DNA from: Notolepis coatsorum
Lineage: Eukaryota; Chordata; Actinopteri; Aulopiformes; Paralepididae
Assembly (NCBI GenBank): GCA_963971535.1
Contig: OZ020599.1
Span: forward strand, 95,374,048 to 95,438,047
Reading direction: 5' to 3'
Length of the DNA: 64,000 nt
Shown: one piece after another, positions 33,813-42,915 of the stretch
How positions within the stretch are numbered: position 1 is the first letter of the stretch
Layout: each line of letters starts with the position of its first letter
Position numbers and translations under genes: made by a program
The notes under the pieces: model-generated
Seen by the model: the letters and a program-made list of their open reading frames with translations, nothing else
What the model was told of the DNA's origin: nothing
Database searches by the model: none

Positions 33813-35082
33813 AGATAGGGATTACAAGTTTTGAACTCCTGGGCCCATGCAGGCCATCAGGAGGCTCAATGACTCTATGCAACACTAACCAACCCATTCT
33901 ATATTCACTGCACACACATCCACATGCACACACTCACCTTTAACTGCTTCTGCGCCAAGAACGAGTTTACTCGTTATTGCCCGCCAATCGAATTGCGCCA
34001 ATAGGCTTACAGCGCTGGCAGTGAGAGCTATAAGATGGTCAAACTGCGTGGCAGAGATTGTGTTAACATTCACTTTAGACACTTTTAACACTTCTACACC
34101 ATATTTGTATATATTTATTACAAAAGGATTTGCATTTTGTACCTAATTGTTTGCATTTTGTACTTCATTTTGTACTTTAGGTTGTACTTTAGTTTGTATA
34201 TTGTATATTTTGTATAGTGTTTGGACTATTCTTTTGACTTTTTTACTGTATGAAGCACAATCTCAGGGGGCTCATACAGAACCAAGGTTAACCGTCTGTA
34301 GTGTGGTAGTGAAAGGGTTAACCTTCTGTAGTGTGGTAGTGAAAGGGTCAAGTGAAATATCTTGAAAAGGAATTCATAATAAAACACAAGATACTAGTGC
34401 CCAAGTGATACAGATAAGTGCTCAATGAAGAAACTCAATCCCCCTAACAAACATCTATGCTACTCATAGTGGTCAAATAAAAAGGTCATAATGTGTATGA
34501 GTTACACAAATCTAGCGATACTATGATGATTTGTTTTCATGTTTAACAGTTATGGTTAAGATATAAAGTTAGGGTTAAGGTTATGGTTATTTTAGTAACA
34601 GTGTGGTTAAGGTTAGGGTTTAGGTGAGGCTTTCAGAAAAATATGTCTCTGTAGTCTTGAGGTAAAGGCACTTGTCTTGTCTCCCATGTTGGAAATGTTT
34701 TCTAAAAATGTTAAAAGTTAAAAAAGAAAAATTAAATATGTACTTATTTGTATTACGTACACATTGTACATCGTAATTACGTCAATATATTACTTATGGC
34801 TATAACATAACGTACAATATGTACTTTTTATCCTACGGTCGACTAGTACTTTATTTACATATTTTATGCAAGATCTGATCGGTCATTTGGCCACATGGTG
34901 GCACTATTCACAAAAATAGTATGGTAAAGAGACATGAAATTTGCCACAATGACAGATATTGGTACCAATGACCTCACACCAGATTTCACACCAGTTGGCC
35001 AAATGGTGCTGCTTCAATCAAAGATCAAAATGTAGAACGTTGAAAAAGCCTTTAACTTCACCATATCAGACTGACCATCACG
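33813..35082. other. Unassigned AT-rich sequence with short repeat patches
   Basis: 34297-34350 holds two copies of the GTAGTGTGGTAGTGAAAGGGT minisatellite found in larger arrays at 50.2 and 60.1-61.3 kb. 34550-34625 is a degenerate GGTTAGGGTT-like stretch. 34100-34210 repeats TTTGCATTTTGTAC words. No gene is supported. Confidence 0.4.
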
Positions 35083-35255
35083 TCCAGTCTACAAAACACG
35101 TCCAGCTGTCCAGTCTACAACACACGTCCAGCTGTCCAGTCTACAACACACGTCCAGCTGTCCAGTCTGCAACACACTTCCAGCTGTCCAGTCTACAACA
35201 CACGTCCAGCTGTCCAGTCTACAACACATGTCCAGCTGTCCAGTCTACAACATTC
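35083..35255. repeat. 26-bp minisatellite (CCAGCTGTCCAGTCTACAAC)
   Basis: About six and a half units of a 26-bp repeat with core CCAGCTGTCCAGTCTACAAC and variable ACACGT spacer. The same unit occurs at 36451-36543 and 46112-46187. Confidence 0.93.
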
Positions 35256-35630
35256 ATTCAAATCTTTATTTATTCTCAAAAAGACAATCGAGGTCACCAT
35301 CATTTTCAATGTCGTCGAGACTTTACAGACACATGGACCGCAGTCCAGAGCGCCCCACAGCAATTAGTATGAAATGAACATAGGCATAAAATCAGCACAC
35401 AATTGACAGAGTAAAAAATAATGCATAAATTGCAGACATAAGAATAGGTATAAAAGACAATAAAATAAGTACAATGTCGCTCGAAGGCATGTGAACCCCC
35501 CCCCCCCCCCGTCATGACCGAAGAAAAACACAAACAGCCCGCTCGCCACTCACACCACCATGCACGGCGACGGGAATGCCACGCCACCCCTGTGGGCCGC
35601 ACCATCTCCCCCGGTCCCGGCGCCCCCACC
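35256..35630. other. Unassigned, with a poly(C) run
   Basis: The sequence is AT-rich to about 35480, contains CATGTGAACC followed by about 14 C, then turns GC-rich to the left border of the solo LTR. A similar CATGTGAACCCCCCC occurs at 36543. No gene is seen. Confidence 0.3.
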
Positions 35631-36098
35631 TGTTACGTGTGCAGGTAAGCAATTGTGAGTCCAATAGTGGAGGAAATAATGTGAGACAGAGAATGGGTTG
35701 CTCTTTCTTCGAGGTGTCTTTTAATATAAGAACACTGAGCAAAAGGGATACCAGGAAAAGACGCAGAGCGTTAACTGAGAGAAAGGTAGATAACAGCAGA
35801 TAAATATACAGCGAGAAGGTCAGCACTTTCTCCAGCTCCTTCCACACGATCGACAGTCTGAAGCCTCGACAGGGACAGAGAGAAACAACGAGCGAATAAA
35901 TAGTCAAATACCAAACATTCCAATGCATCAATCAGTGACAGGTAATTGACAGCTTGTGACAGCAACCAGTGGTGACAGAACAATCAGTGACACATCAGGA
36001 ATAGGGCGTGACCAACAATGTGTGCAGATACCAACCACCAGGTGAAATAACTCCAGAATGACAGTAGGGTTCCTAAGACAAGAACCCAGAACGTTACA
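35631..36098. mobile_element. Solo LTR (468 bp) with 6-bp target duplication
   Basis: The segment starts TGTTACGTGTGCAGG and ends AGAACGTTACA, i.e. TG...CA with inverted TGTTACG/CGTTACA ends. CCCACC stands immediately on both sides (35625-35630 and 36099-36104). No internal retroelement DNA is attached, so it is a solo LTR. The 6-bp duplication is compatible with an endogenous-retrovirus or Gypsy-type integrase; the family cannot be fixed. Confidence 0.75.
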
Positions 36099-36450
36099 CC
36101 CACCACCACGAGGAAAACCAGTGAATCCCACGCCCCCACCCGCCAACTCCACAGAGAAATAACAGGCCATGCGCCCCAGGACCCACAGCCACGCCAAAGG
36201 AGACACAACTCTAAACCCTCAAGCAGACAGACACAACAGCGGCCAAATGAGAAGACACTATAGGACCGGGACAGTACAAGATGACACCGGGACCCCCAGG
36301 ACACCCAGCAGAAGCCGCAGCGAGCCCCCCCATGCAAGGAACCCCAAAAACAGCCAGCGAACCAAGGGAGCCCAACGACGAAAACCAAGGTCCAACCAAG
36401 GGAAAGGTCCAGCCGAAGCCATAGGCGCCATAGCCATAAGCTCCAACCAT
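36099..36450. other. Purine/pyrimidine-biased unassigned sequence
   Basis: The plus strand is rich in CCA/GCA/ACC and the minus strand in TGG/GGT, giving long but low-complexity ORFs on the minus strand (e.g. 35984-36517). Nothing recognisable is encoded. Confidence 0.3.
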
Positions 36451-36543
36451 ACGTCCAGCTGTCCAGTCTACAACACACATCCAGCAGTCTACAACACACA
36501 TCCAGTCTACAACACACGTCCAGCTGTCCAGTCTACAACACAC
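36451..36543. repeat. 26-bp minisatellite, second locus
   Basis: About three and a half units of CCAGCTGTCCAGTCTACAAC with shortened variants lie immediately before a LINE B 3' UTR. Confidence 0.92.
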
Positions 36544-36544
36544 A

Positions 36545-36956
36545 TGTGAACCCCCCCTCCGAGACCCTCTTCTTGGGACCAAGTAAGGTTTCGTCGATAA
36601 TCCAATGTACAGTTACCCCCCGCCTACCCATCCCCCCCCCTACCCCACCCACCCAACCACCTCCAATGTACAGTTCCCCCCCCCCCACCCCAATGTACAG
36701 TTTCTTCGTCAAATGTATATACTCTCTTTTTTTAAACTCTTTTTGTATCACAAACAGTACTGTATTTGTAAATCTGGTATGTCATAAATGTATAGATGTA
36801 GCAGTACTGTCTATCTGTATGTCATGTATGTCATATATGTTATGATGAATTGAAAATGGGGGACCCTGATGTAAACAAGACGAAAGTCTTTCTCTGGTCT
36901 GCATCCCCTTAACAATTGTGTGTATTGAGCTGTACTGTATTGTACCCATTCTGCAA
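36545..36956 (+). mobile_element. LINE B 3' UTR, interrupted copy
   Basis: The CCAATGTACAGT-type units, the ACTCTCTTTT...CACAAACAGTACTG block and GGGGGACCCTGATGTAAAC match the other copies. The sequence breaks off at CCATTCTGCAA (36956). Its terminal piece TCTGTTAATAGAATTTTCAA reappears at about 46089, beyond the nested insertions. Confidence 0.85.
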
Positions 36957-37590
36957 ACAGCTGGAGAAGCCCATGTCCTTTGTCAGGATGGTATTCGTGG
37001 ACTTCTCAAGTGCATTCAACACTGTGCAACCTCATCTGATGGGACAGAAACTCTTCCGGATGATTGTCAACCCCCACCTCATACTGCTCATTCTCTCCTT
37101 CCTCACAAATAGACACCAGACTGTTAGATTCAACGGCAACTACAGCTCCAACAGAACGGTATCCACCGGGGTACCCCAGGGAACTGTCATCTCACCAGTC
37201 CTGTTCACTCTGTACACCGACGACTGTAGCAGCTCAGACCCTGAGATGCTCTTCATCAAATTCTCTGATGACACAGTCATCGTTGACAACACCAACTCCA
37301 ATGACCGCATCATTGGAGAAATGAACAGGTTCGCAGAGTGGTGTAAGAACAATTTCCTGGACCTAAACCCCAGCAAAACAAAGGAACTGCTGGTGGACTT
37401 CAGGCGTGACCCCACAACTCCCCCAGCTCTGGAGATAAATGGCCAGAAAATAGAGCATGTTGAGGAGTATAAATATCTTGGCACCACCATCGACCATAAG
37501 CTCACCTTCAAGACCAACACAGATAACATCCACTCTAAGTGCCAACAGCGACTGTTCTTCCTCAGGAAGATGAGGAAGCTTCAGGTGTGA
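36957..37590 (+). CDS. LINE D reverse transcriptase fragment
   Basis: In the ORF 36916-37590 the first 14 codons come from the LINE B UTR; the LINE sequence starts at about 36957. It encodes the RT core: MVFVDFSSAFNTVQPH with the first catalytic Asp, STGVPQGTVISPVLFTLYTD, then KFSDDTVIV, where the usual YADD-type box reads SDD, and NPSKTKELLVDFRR, EEYKYLGTTID. The TGA at 37588 interrupts a frame that is open again at 37624-37827. The N-terminus is missing. Confidence 0.8.
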
Positions 37591-37822
37591 CCATCAATCC
37601 TGCAGGCTTTCTACAACTCCTTTGTGGAATCGATAATGTCCTTTAACATCACATCATGGTTTGGAGTGATGCGTGCCATCAACCGGAAACCTCTCGACAG
37701 GGTCGTTAAGATCAGCGGCAAGATAATTGGGAAGGACCAGGAGCCACTCAGCAGCATCCACAAGAAATGGACAGTTAAAAAGGCCTCCCAAATAGTTGTA
37801 GATAACACACACACATCACACC
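37591..37822 (+). pseudogene. LINE D ORF2 C-terminal part up to the BEL insertion
   Basis: After the TGA the reading continues with MSFNITSWFGVMRAINRKPL and VVKISGKIIGKDQEPLSSIH, a fish LINE C-terminal module. It ends where the BEL/Pao LTR begins (37823), next to the target site ACACC. Confidence 0.7.
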
Positions 37823-38766
37823 TGTAGCTAAGGGGCTACACAACCCTGACTGTATTGAAATGCTAGATTAAACCACTACTAAAGAATATTAATTAGCCAG
37901 ACAGTATAGGTACACAAAATGGCGGACACTCTATTAACTGCGAGGGAACAGTGATACAAAGTTGAATAATCACTTTAATAGTAATAGAAAGCATACATAT
38001 TATACATAGCGCAGATCTCCTTTAATACGATAATGTCAATGCAACAATGTCAGAGGTAACGATAGTCCTGAACTACGAGTACTCGACCATTGATGCTTGG
38101 AATGGAGTGAGAAGAAGCAAGCAGCACGGGGAAAGCAAGATGGCGGGTGGAGACGGTAATTCTCTGGAGCTCCTACTCCAGAGAGCCGCAGACAAACTTG
38201 GGATAATCCTGTCGTCGCTGGTGAGGAGGGTCTCGTACGGACCGGGTTCCTGTATTCCTAGTGCCCGATGGCAGGATTAATAGCTATTAGTCCAAAAAGC
38301 CCGTTGGCATGGTTGCTAGCTAGTTAGCCCTTGTACACTTAGGCCAACCCGCATGTCGTCTTCAATAGGTAGTTAAATCCAGAACGCCGCTGGGTTCAGC
38401 TATAAGTCTCTCAACGTTACTTCGCTCGAACAAGTCACTATACTGTGCCAATAGTGGCTCGACAATATTATGTGGTATCTAATTAGCTGTACAGCTCTCT
38501 GTCAAGATACGTTGCTTGCCGTCCTGTTACTGCTGCCAAACATCTCTTCTATAACACACACTCTGTCCAGGCATGTCCCAAGAACCCTGCGCATGCGCTC
38601 ACGCTGTCTACGGCGTTAAGAGTGGAACATATACAAATAAGCGAATGATGAATACTGGTAGGTAAACAGATGACGTGAAAATATATATCTTATATATATA
38701 AACAATATATAAGTTATACAAAATAATAAACGCAGACTCTATGTGTTAATCTGGACCTTCAGAACA
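37823..38766 (-). repeat. BEL/Pao 3' LTR
   Basis: The copy starts TGTAGCTAAGGGGCTAC and ends CTTCAGAACA on the plus strand. It is downstream of pol on the coding strand and therefore the 3' LTR. It contains an ORF (38047-38280) also present in the other LTR; this is not evidence of a gene. Confidence 0.95.
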
Positions 38767-38779
38767 GCCGCCCCCTAAT
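38767..38779 (-). promoter_or_regulatory. Polypurine tract of the BEL/Pao element
   Basis: On the coding (minus) strand the sequence reads TTAGGGGGCGGC immediately before the 3' LTR starts with TGTTCTG. A purine-rich run at this place primes plus-strand DNA synthesis in LTR retrotransposons. It is short and interrupted by C. Confidence 0.5.
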
Positions 38780-38877
38780 TAGTCGGAACCTAATTAGCAA
38801 ATAAAATTTGGGGCACAGATTAATATCAAGGGTCAAATCAATTTCTCCATAATGGGCTATGGGGAGTTGGAAGTAAT

Positions 38878-39201
38878 CTATAAAGTCGGTGGGTTATCGT
38901 CGTCGTCAGGGGGGTCAGGGAACGCAGGAAGCTCTATCAACTTAGCTACTGGTCTAGTATAAGTCCGCCCTTGGACGATGACCTCTGCCGCTCTGACCTT
39001 CCCATCCGAACCATTGATCACTCTGCTCACACGGCCGGCTGGCCACGTAGCTCGGGGTAGTGACTTATGATCATCACGACGGTCCCCACGGTCAGGTTGT
39101 CCCTGTCTTTCACCCATTTCTGACGGGCTTGAAGGGAGGGTAAGTAGTGTAGGAGGAAGCGGGCCCAAAACTGGTCGGCCAGTACTTGGCTGTGTCTCCA
39201 C
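38878..39201 (-). CDS. BEL/Pao pol C-terminal tail (integrase end)
   Basis: The in-phase part from about 39075 to 38878 contains LPRATWPAGRVSRV and AAEVIVQGRTYTRPVAKLIE, a post-integrase domain characteristic of BEL/Pao pol proteins, and ends in an acidic DDDDNPPTL with a stop. The first 40 or so codons of the ORF are out of frame with pol. The neighbouring integrase ORF overlaps it, so a frame change lies near 39055-39080. Confidence 0.75.
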   Translation of the reverse strand: METQPSTGRPVLGPLPPTLLTLPSSPSEMGERQGQPDRGDRRDDHKSLPRATWPAGRVSRVINGSDGKVRAAEVIVQGRTYTRPVAKLIELPAFPDPPDDDDNPPTL

Positions 39202-39950
39202 ATTCTCCGTCCGTTCATCTCGTCCTGTCTGTACACAGTCTGAGGAAGGGCAGGGTCCAGCCGCACCATCAAGAGGTAGTTTGGGGTGATGGGGTCGACG
39301 TCAGCTACGTCGCTTGAAACGTAGCCGAGGGGCTTGGAGTTCAGAACTCCCTCAATCTCGGTGAGGACCGTAGCCAGGACTTCATCGCCCACTGTCTGGG
39401 CTCCAAGTACGGTGTACATAGCAGTCTTTATTGATCGGACCTCTCTCTCCCACGTTCCCCCGAAATGGGGGGCATTCGGAGGATTGAACTGGAAGGTGAC
39501 CTGAGCAGGAGCGAGGCGGATCTTGAGTTCTTCACCCATGTTCAGGAAGCTTGCTCTCAGTTCCGTGTCTCCTCCTCGGAAATTTGTCCCTTGGTCTGAC
39601 AATAGCACTGAGGGGGTCCCTCTCCTCGCTTGGAACCTCCGGAATGACATGAGGAACGAGTCTGTACTCATCGACTGGAGGAGCTCAATGTGAACAGCTC
39701 TGGTGGTCATGCATTTATACACGATGCCCCACCTCTTCTCTGTTCCTCTTCCTCTCTTGACGTTGAATGGGCCGAAGCAGTCCACGCCCGTGGAATGGAA
39801 TGCCGACTCGGAGGCGGCAGGGAGGCAGGTCTGCCATCTTCGGGATAATGGACTGTGCCCTCCACTTGCGACAGGTCGGGCAAGTTTGTTGGAATCGGCG
39901 TACAGCTTCTCTCCCTTGGAGTATCCAGAAGCGCCGTCGGATCTCCGCAA
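39027..39950 (-). CDS. BEL/Pao integrase catalytic core
   Basis: The segment from about 39835 to 39060 holds the DDE core: GVDCFGPFNVKRG with the first Asp, LLSDQGTNFRG with the second, and APHFGGTWEREVRSIK with the Glu. The integrase would join the cDNA to target DNA and leave the 5-bp duplication seen here. The first roughly 40 codons are out of frame, since the zinc-binding N-terminus is in the ORF 39715-40383. A single-base change near 39840 and another near 39065 separate it from its neighbours. Confidence 0.85.
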   Translation of the reverse strand: MRRSDGASGYSKGEKLYADSNKLARPVASGGHSPLSRRWQTCLPAASESAFHSTGVDCFGPFNVKRGRGTEKRWGIVYKCMTTRAVHIELLQSMSTDSFLMSFRRFQARRGTPSVLLSDQGTNFRGGDTELRASFLNMGEELKIRLAPAQVTFQFNPPNAPHFGGTWEREVRSIKTAMYTVLGAQTVGDEVLATVLTEIEGVLNSKPLGYVSSDVADVDPITPNYLLMVRLDPALPQTVYRQDEMNGRRMWRHSQVLADQFWARFLLHYLPSLQARQKWVKDRDNLTVGTVVMIISHYPELRGQPAV

Positions 39951-40383
39951 AGACTCGCTCGGTCCCCGCGTGGCACACCACCTCGTCGTATTTCTGAATG
40001 ATCAGGTCGGTTACTCTGTGTCGGCTGCTTAGGACGATGGGATGCTGAACATCCTCGGCCAAGTCCGGGGCCCGTCTCAACCGACCACCCACCCTGATGA
40101 GGCCCTGGGCGTCGATTTCTGGGGCTAAGGTGAGGAGTCGACTGTCTGAGGGGACTGGCTTTGCCCTTATCAAACACTCCATTTCCTCTGGGAAAGAGTC
40201 TCTCTGCGCCCTCTGCAGCACAAGAAGTTCCGCTTCCTTGTAGGCAGATGCACTGAGGTCTGTGGTGGGGGGAAGCTCCGGGTGGTGCCATAGGAATGTC
40301 CTTTTCTGGGCACTCTCCAGAGTTTGACAGTCGTCTAGGTCCAGGCCCGTTGGAGCCGGGGCTTGACTCAGCCCGCAGAACAT
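39715..40383 (-). CDS. BEL/Pao pol: RNase H-integrase spacer and integrase zinc-binding domain
   Basis: The 222-residue ORF carries a spacer with LIRVGGRLRRAPDLAEDVQH and an HHCC-type zinc-binding domain (VVCHAGTERVFAEIRRRFW ... CPTC) that precedes the integrase core. It joins the RT/RNase H ORF across an eight-T run at 40388-40395, a typical site for a homopolymer length error. After the CPTC block it leaves the integrase frame near 39840. Confidence 0.8.
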   Translation of the reverse strand: MFCGLSQAPAPTGLDLDDCQTLESAQKRTFLWHHPELPPTTDLSASAYKEAELLVLQRAQRDSFPEEMECLIRAKPVPSDSRLLTLAPEIDAQGLIRVGGRLRRAPDLAEDVQHPIVLSSRHRVTDLIIQKYDEVVCHAGTERVFAEIRRRFWILQGREAVRRFQQTCPTCRKWRAQSIIPKMADLPPCRLRVGIPFHGRGLLRPIQRQERKRNREEVGHRV

Positions 40384-42470
40384 GGACTTTTTTTTATTTC
40401 TGACTCATCTTGGTTCGCATCCCGTGGCGTGGAGATAGGCCACTTCTCCTCCGGGAGTCTGAGGAATTCTGGGCCATCACTGTATGAGTTAGGACGGGTG
40501 AGGTCGGCTAGGGACATCCCCCGTGTGATGACATCCGCTGGGTTCTGCTTGGTGTCAACATATCTCCAACATTCCGCTCCTACCAGGTCTTGGATTTCGG
40601 ATACTCGGACTCCTACGAAAACGTTGTACTGATAGGAGGCGGACTGGATCCAGGTGATCACGGTCATGGAGTCTGACCATAGGATGATCTCACGCACCGG
40701 TATGGTGAGTTCACTTTGCACCATTTTGGCGAGTTGCGCGCCTACCAGAGCTGCGCAGAGCTCTAGTCGCGGGATCGACTGCTGCTTGCGGGGAGCGATC
40801 CTCGAGCGGGCCAGGACGAAGGCTACGTGGACTTCTCCTCCCTCTTCTCGAGCTCTCAGGTAGGCCACTGATCCGTACGCCACTTCAGAGGCGTCGCTGA
40901 AGACGTGCAGGTCTATCTGACACGTCTCCAGTCGCACGGTAGGGGGGAAGTAACTCCGCGGGATGGCAACCTCGCGAAGTAAGACAAGTTCATCCTCCCA
41001 CTCTCTCCATGTGGTGGCTAGGTGCTCGGGTATGGGGTCATCCCAGCGCTGCTCCTTGGCCCACAATTCTCTCACCAGCATCTTCGCCCGGGTGGTGTAG
41101 GGGAGAATGCACCCCATTGGGTCGTACTGGCTGGCGAGTGTTCGGTACACACTCCGCCGAGTGGTCAGTCTAGTCGTGGACGTCTCCTGGTCCGTCCTCA
41201 GAGGTGTGTGCCGGTAGTGAAGCGAGTCCGTCTTGAAGCGCCAGACGAGGCCCAGAGTCATCTCTTGCGCTTCGCCTGGGGTGTGCGCCATCCAGGTCTC
41301 GCTGCTAGCGGCCTTAGTCTCTGGAGGGAGGTGCTGGAGAACTTGAGGGTCGCTACTGGCCCACTGTCGGAGGTCGAATCCACCTTTGGCTAACGAAGCC
41401 CGTAGCTTCATTAGGATGCCCTCTGCTTCTTCTGGCGTGGATACGCTCTGTAGACAGTTGTCCACGTAGAAACTTCGTTCAACGCTGTGTCGGACATCAT
41501 CGTCAGCTCCGGGGTCTTCGGCCACATGCTTCTGTAACGCGAACGTGGCGCAGCACGGACTGCAGGTGGTGCCGAAGGGGAGTACCTCCCATTGGTATAT
41601 CGAGGGTTGTTCGTTGTCGAGCCTCTCCCTCCACAGAAACCTCAGTAAAGGCTTGTCTTCCTCCATCAGTCGAACTTGTAGGAACATCCCCTTGATGTCG
41701 CCGCTGATGGCCACTTTGTCCTGACGAAAGCGTATCAGGACGCCGAGGAGGGAGGGTCCAAGTGTAGGACCGGGCAGGAGTAGGCTATTCAGATTCTGCT
41801 GTCCAATCAGATGACTGCAATTGAACACAATGCGGTTCTTTCCGTTGTGGGTGACCTTGTGGTGGGGCACGTACCAGGACTCTGTCGTCCCTTCTGCCTC
41901 ATGGTCATCGATCTTCTTGATGTGGCCGGCCGTTACCAGCTTCTCGATCTCGGCGCGATAGATCGTTGCTTGTGAGGGGTTCTTGGCGAGGCACCGCTCG
42001 GTGCTCTGTAGGTAGTGGTGCGTCGCTCCCTTAGGCACGTGCAGAGTGGGCATCCCTTCCCGCTTCAAGAGTGGGGTTGCGTATCTTAGCACTCCGTCGA
42101 TCTCGACCCTCGTAGTCTTCTGCTCTAGTAGAGCGATGGCATTGGACCGAACCATCTTGCGTTCGTTCTTGAATGGCAGCGCGTCTAGTGTCCATAGCCT
42201 CTCAACGTGCTGTAGGAGAGTGTTGTCTGTGTCGCTCGCCTTGGTGTAAAGGCAGCGTGTGGACGTTGGTCGGCTGGAAGGCCCAGAGAGGGGGCCCTGG
42301 AGCGACGTGGAGCGTCCACCCCAGTCGGGTCTTAACCGTGGCTGGGCATCCTCTGGGTCCGATGTGGACCGCATCAGTTGGGACAATGAGGTCCGCGTGG
42401 TCGGAGCCAATGAGTAGGGTCGGTGTAGCGCCGCTGATAGGCGGTATGGGCAGTTGGCGTAGGTGGTCAT
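40368..42470 (-). CDS. BEL/Pao reverse transcriptase and RNase H
   Basis: The 700-residue ORF contains, after about 70 out-of-frame residues, a linker (RVEIDGVLRYATPLLKREG) and an RT with SGDIKGMFLQVR (catalytic Asp258), YQWEVLPFGTTCSP (292-305) and FYVDNCLQS. There the box reads YVDN (335-338) instead of YVDD, a variant I believe occurs in BEL/Pao. RNase H follows: VFSDASEVAYG (Asp525), PRLELCAAL (Glu570), WSDSMTVITW (Asp600) and NPADVITRG (Asp646). All catalytic positions are filled. The ORF is closed early by the frame change at the T run. Confidence 0.88.
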   Translation of the reverse strand: MTTYANCPYRLSAALHRPYSLAPTTRTSLSQLMRSTSDPEDAQPRLRPDWGGRSTSLQGPLSGPSSRPTSTRCLYTKASDTDNTLLQHVERLWTLDALPFKNERKMVRSNAIALLEQKTTRVEIDGVLRYATPLLKREGMPTLHVPKGATHHYLQSTERCLAKNPSQATIYRAEIEKLVTAGHIKKIDDHEAEGTTESWYVPHHKVTHNGKNRIVFNCSHLIGQQNLNSLLLPGPTLGPSLLGVLIRFRQDKVAISGDIKGMFLQVRLMEEDKPLLRFLWRERLDNEQPSIYQWEVLPFGTTCSPCCATFALQKHVAEDPGADDDVRHSVERSFYVDNCLQSVSTPEEAEGILMKLRASLAKGGFDLRQWASSDPQVLQHLPPETKAASSETWMAHTPGEAQEMTLGLVWRFKTDSLHYRHTPLRTDQETSTTRLTTRRSVYRTLASQYDPMGCILPYTTRAKMLVRELWAKEQRWDDPIPEHLATTWREWEDELVLLREVAIPRSYFPPTVRLETCQIDLHVFSDASEVAYGSVAYLRAREEGGEVHVAFVLARSRIAPRKQQSIPRLELCAALVGAQLAKMVQSELTIPVREIILWSDSMTVITWIQSASYQYNVFVGVRVSEIQDLVGAECWRYVDTKQNPADVITRGMSLADLTRPNSYSDGPEFLRLPEEKWPISTPRDANQDESEIKKSPCSAG

Positions 42471-42915
42471 ACTTTTCCCTCAGCTGTGGGATGGGGTAAT
42501 CGTAGCGTGACAAACCTATGTCGTAGCTCGTGAATGCCTTGCTGATGGCGTACCGCTTCTCGGGCTGGTCGATCGCTGCAATGGTGAACGAGACGTTTTC
42601 ACCTTTGATTGTCTTTAAGTCTCGACGAATGGTACGGAGGGTCATGGTCTCCTCTGGGCCCCACAGGTCCAATTGAGTTGCGGCGGAGGCGAGGAGGAGT
42701 GTCTTCTACGACCCGTCGTCGAGGACGGCGTAGGTGTCGAGTACCTTGTCCCCGTGACTGAGGAGTACTCGTACCACTTTGAGGAGCACTCTGGAGCTCC
42801 CACTCTTTGCGGGGTCGATGTAGAGTACTTCTGCTCTCGAGTTGCTTTGTGGAGCTGGGTTTCGGTTTGTTGCTCTCGTGCAGTGCTTCGAGGTGAGCGC
42901 CGTCACACTTGCCAC
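42202..42915 (-). pseudogene. BEL/Pao protease region, stop- and frame-broken
   Basis: On the minus strand an aspartic-protease-like region reads LLKVVRVLLSHGDKVLDTY then AVLDDGS (catalytic DDG-type motif). It meets a TAG (42706-42708) directly after DDGS and continues in the same frame with TMTLRTIRRDLKTIKGENVS and LLIGSDHADLIVP to GWTLHVAPGP. It leaves frame again near 42250, where the RT ORF takes over. Upstream, gag and protease are in different frames, switching near 42840-42855. Whether the TAG is a mutation, an assembly error or a readthrough stop cannot be decided here. Confidence 0.75.

Noticed and set aside
34550-34625. Interstitial telomere-like GGTTAGGGTT sequence (also AACCTTAACC near 56920-57115)
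   Set aside because: The motif is irregular and never forms a run of TTAGGG units; the 57-kb stretch belongs to a 123-bp duplication.
35984-36582. Long minus-strand ORFs of 120-177 codons
   Set aside because: Low-complexity Trp/Gly/Cys/Leu composition from a strand-biased sequence, in a region between a solo LTR and a minisatellite.
38047-38280. 77-codon ORF occurring twice (also 45129-45362) as a duplicated gene
   Set aside because: Both copies lie at the same place in the two BEL/Pao LTRs.
42835-42860. Programmed frameshift between gag and protease of the BEL/Pao element
   Set aside because: No slippery heptamer or evident downstream structure was seen, and several other frame changes in pol favour mutation or assembly error.
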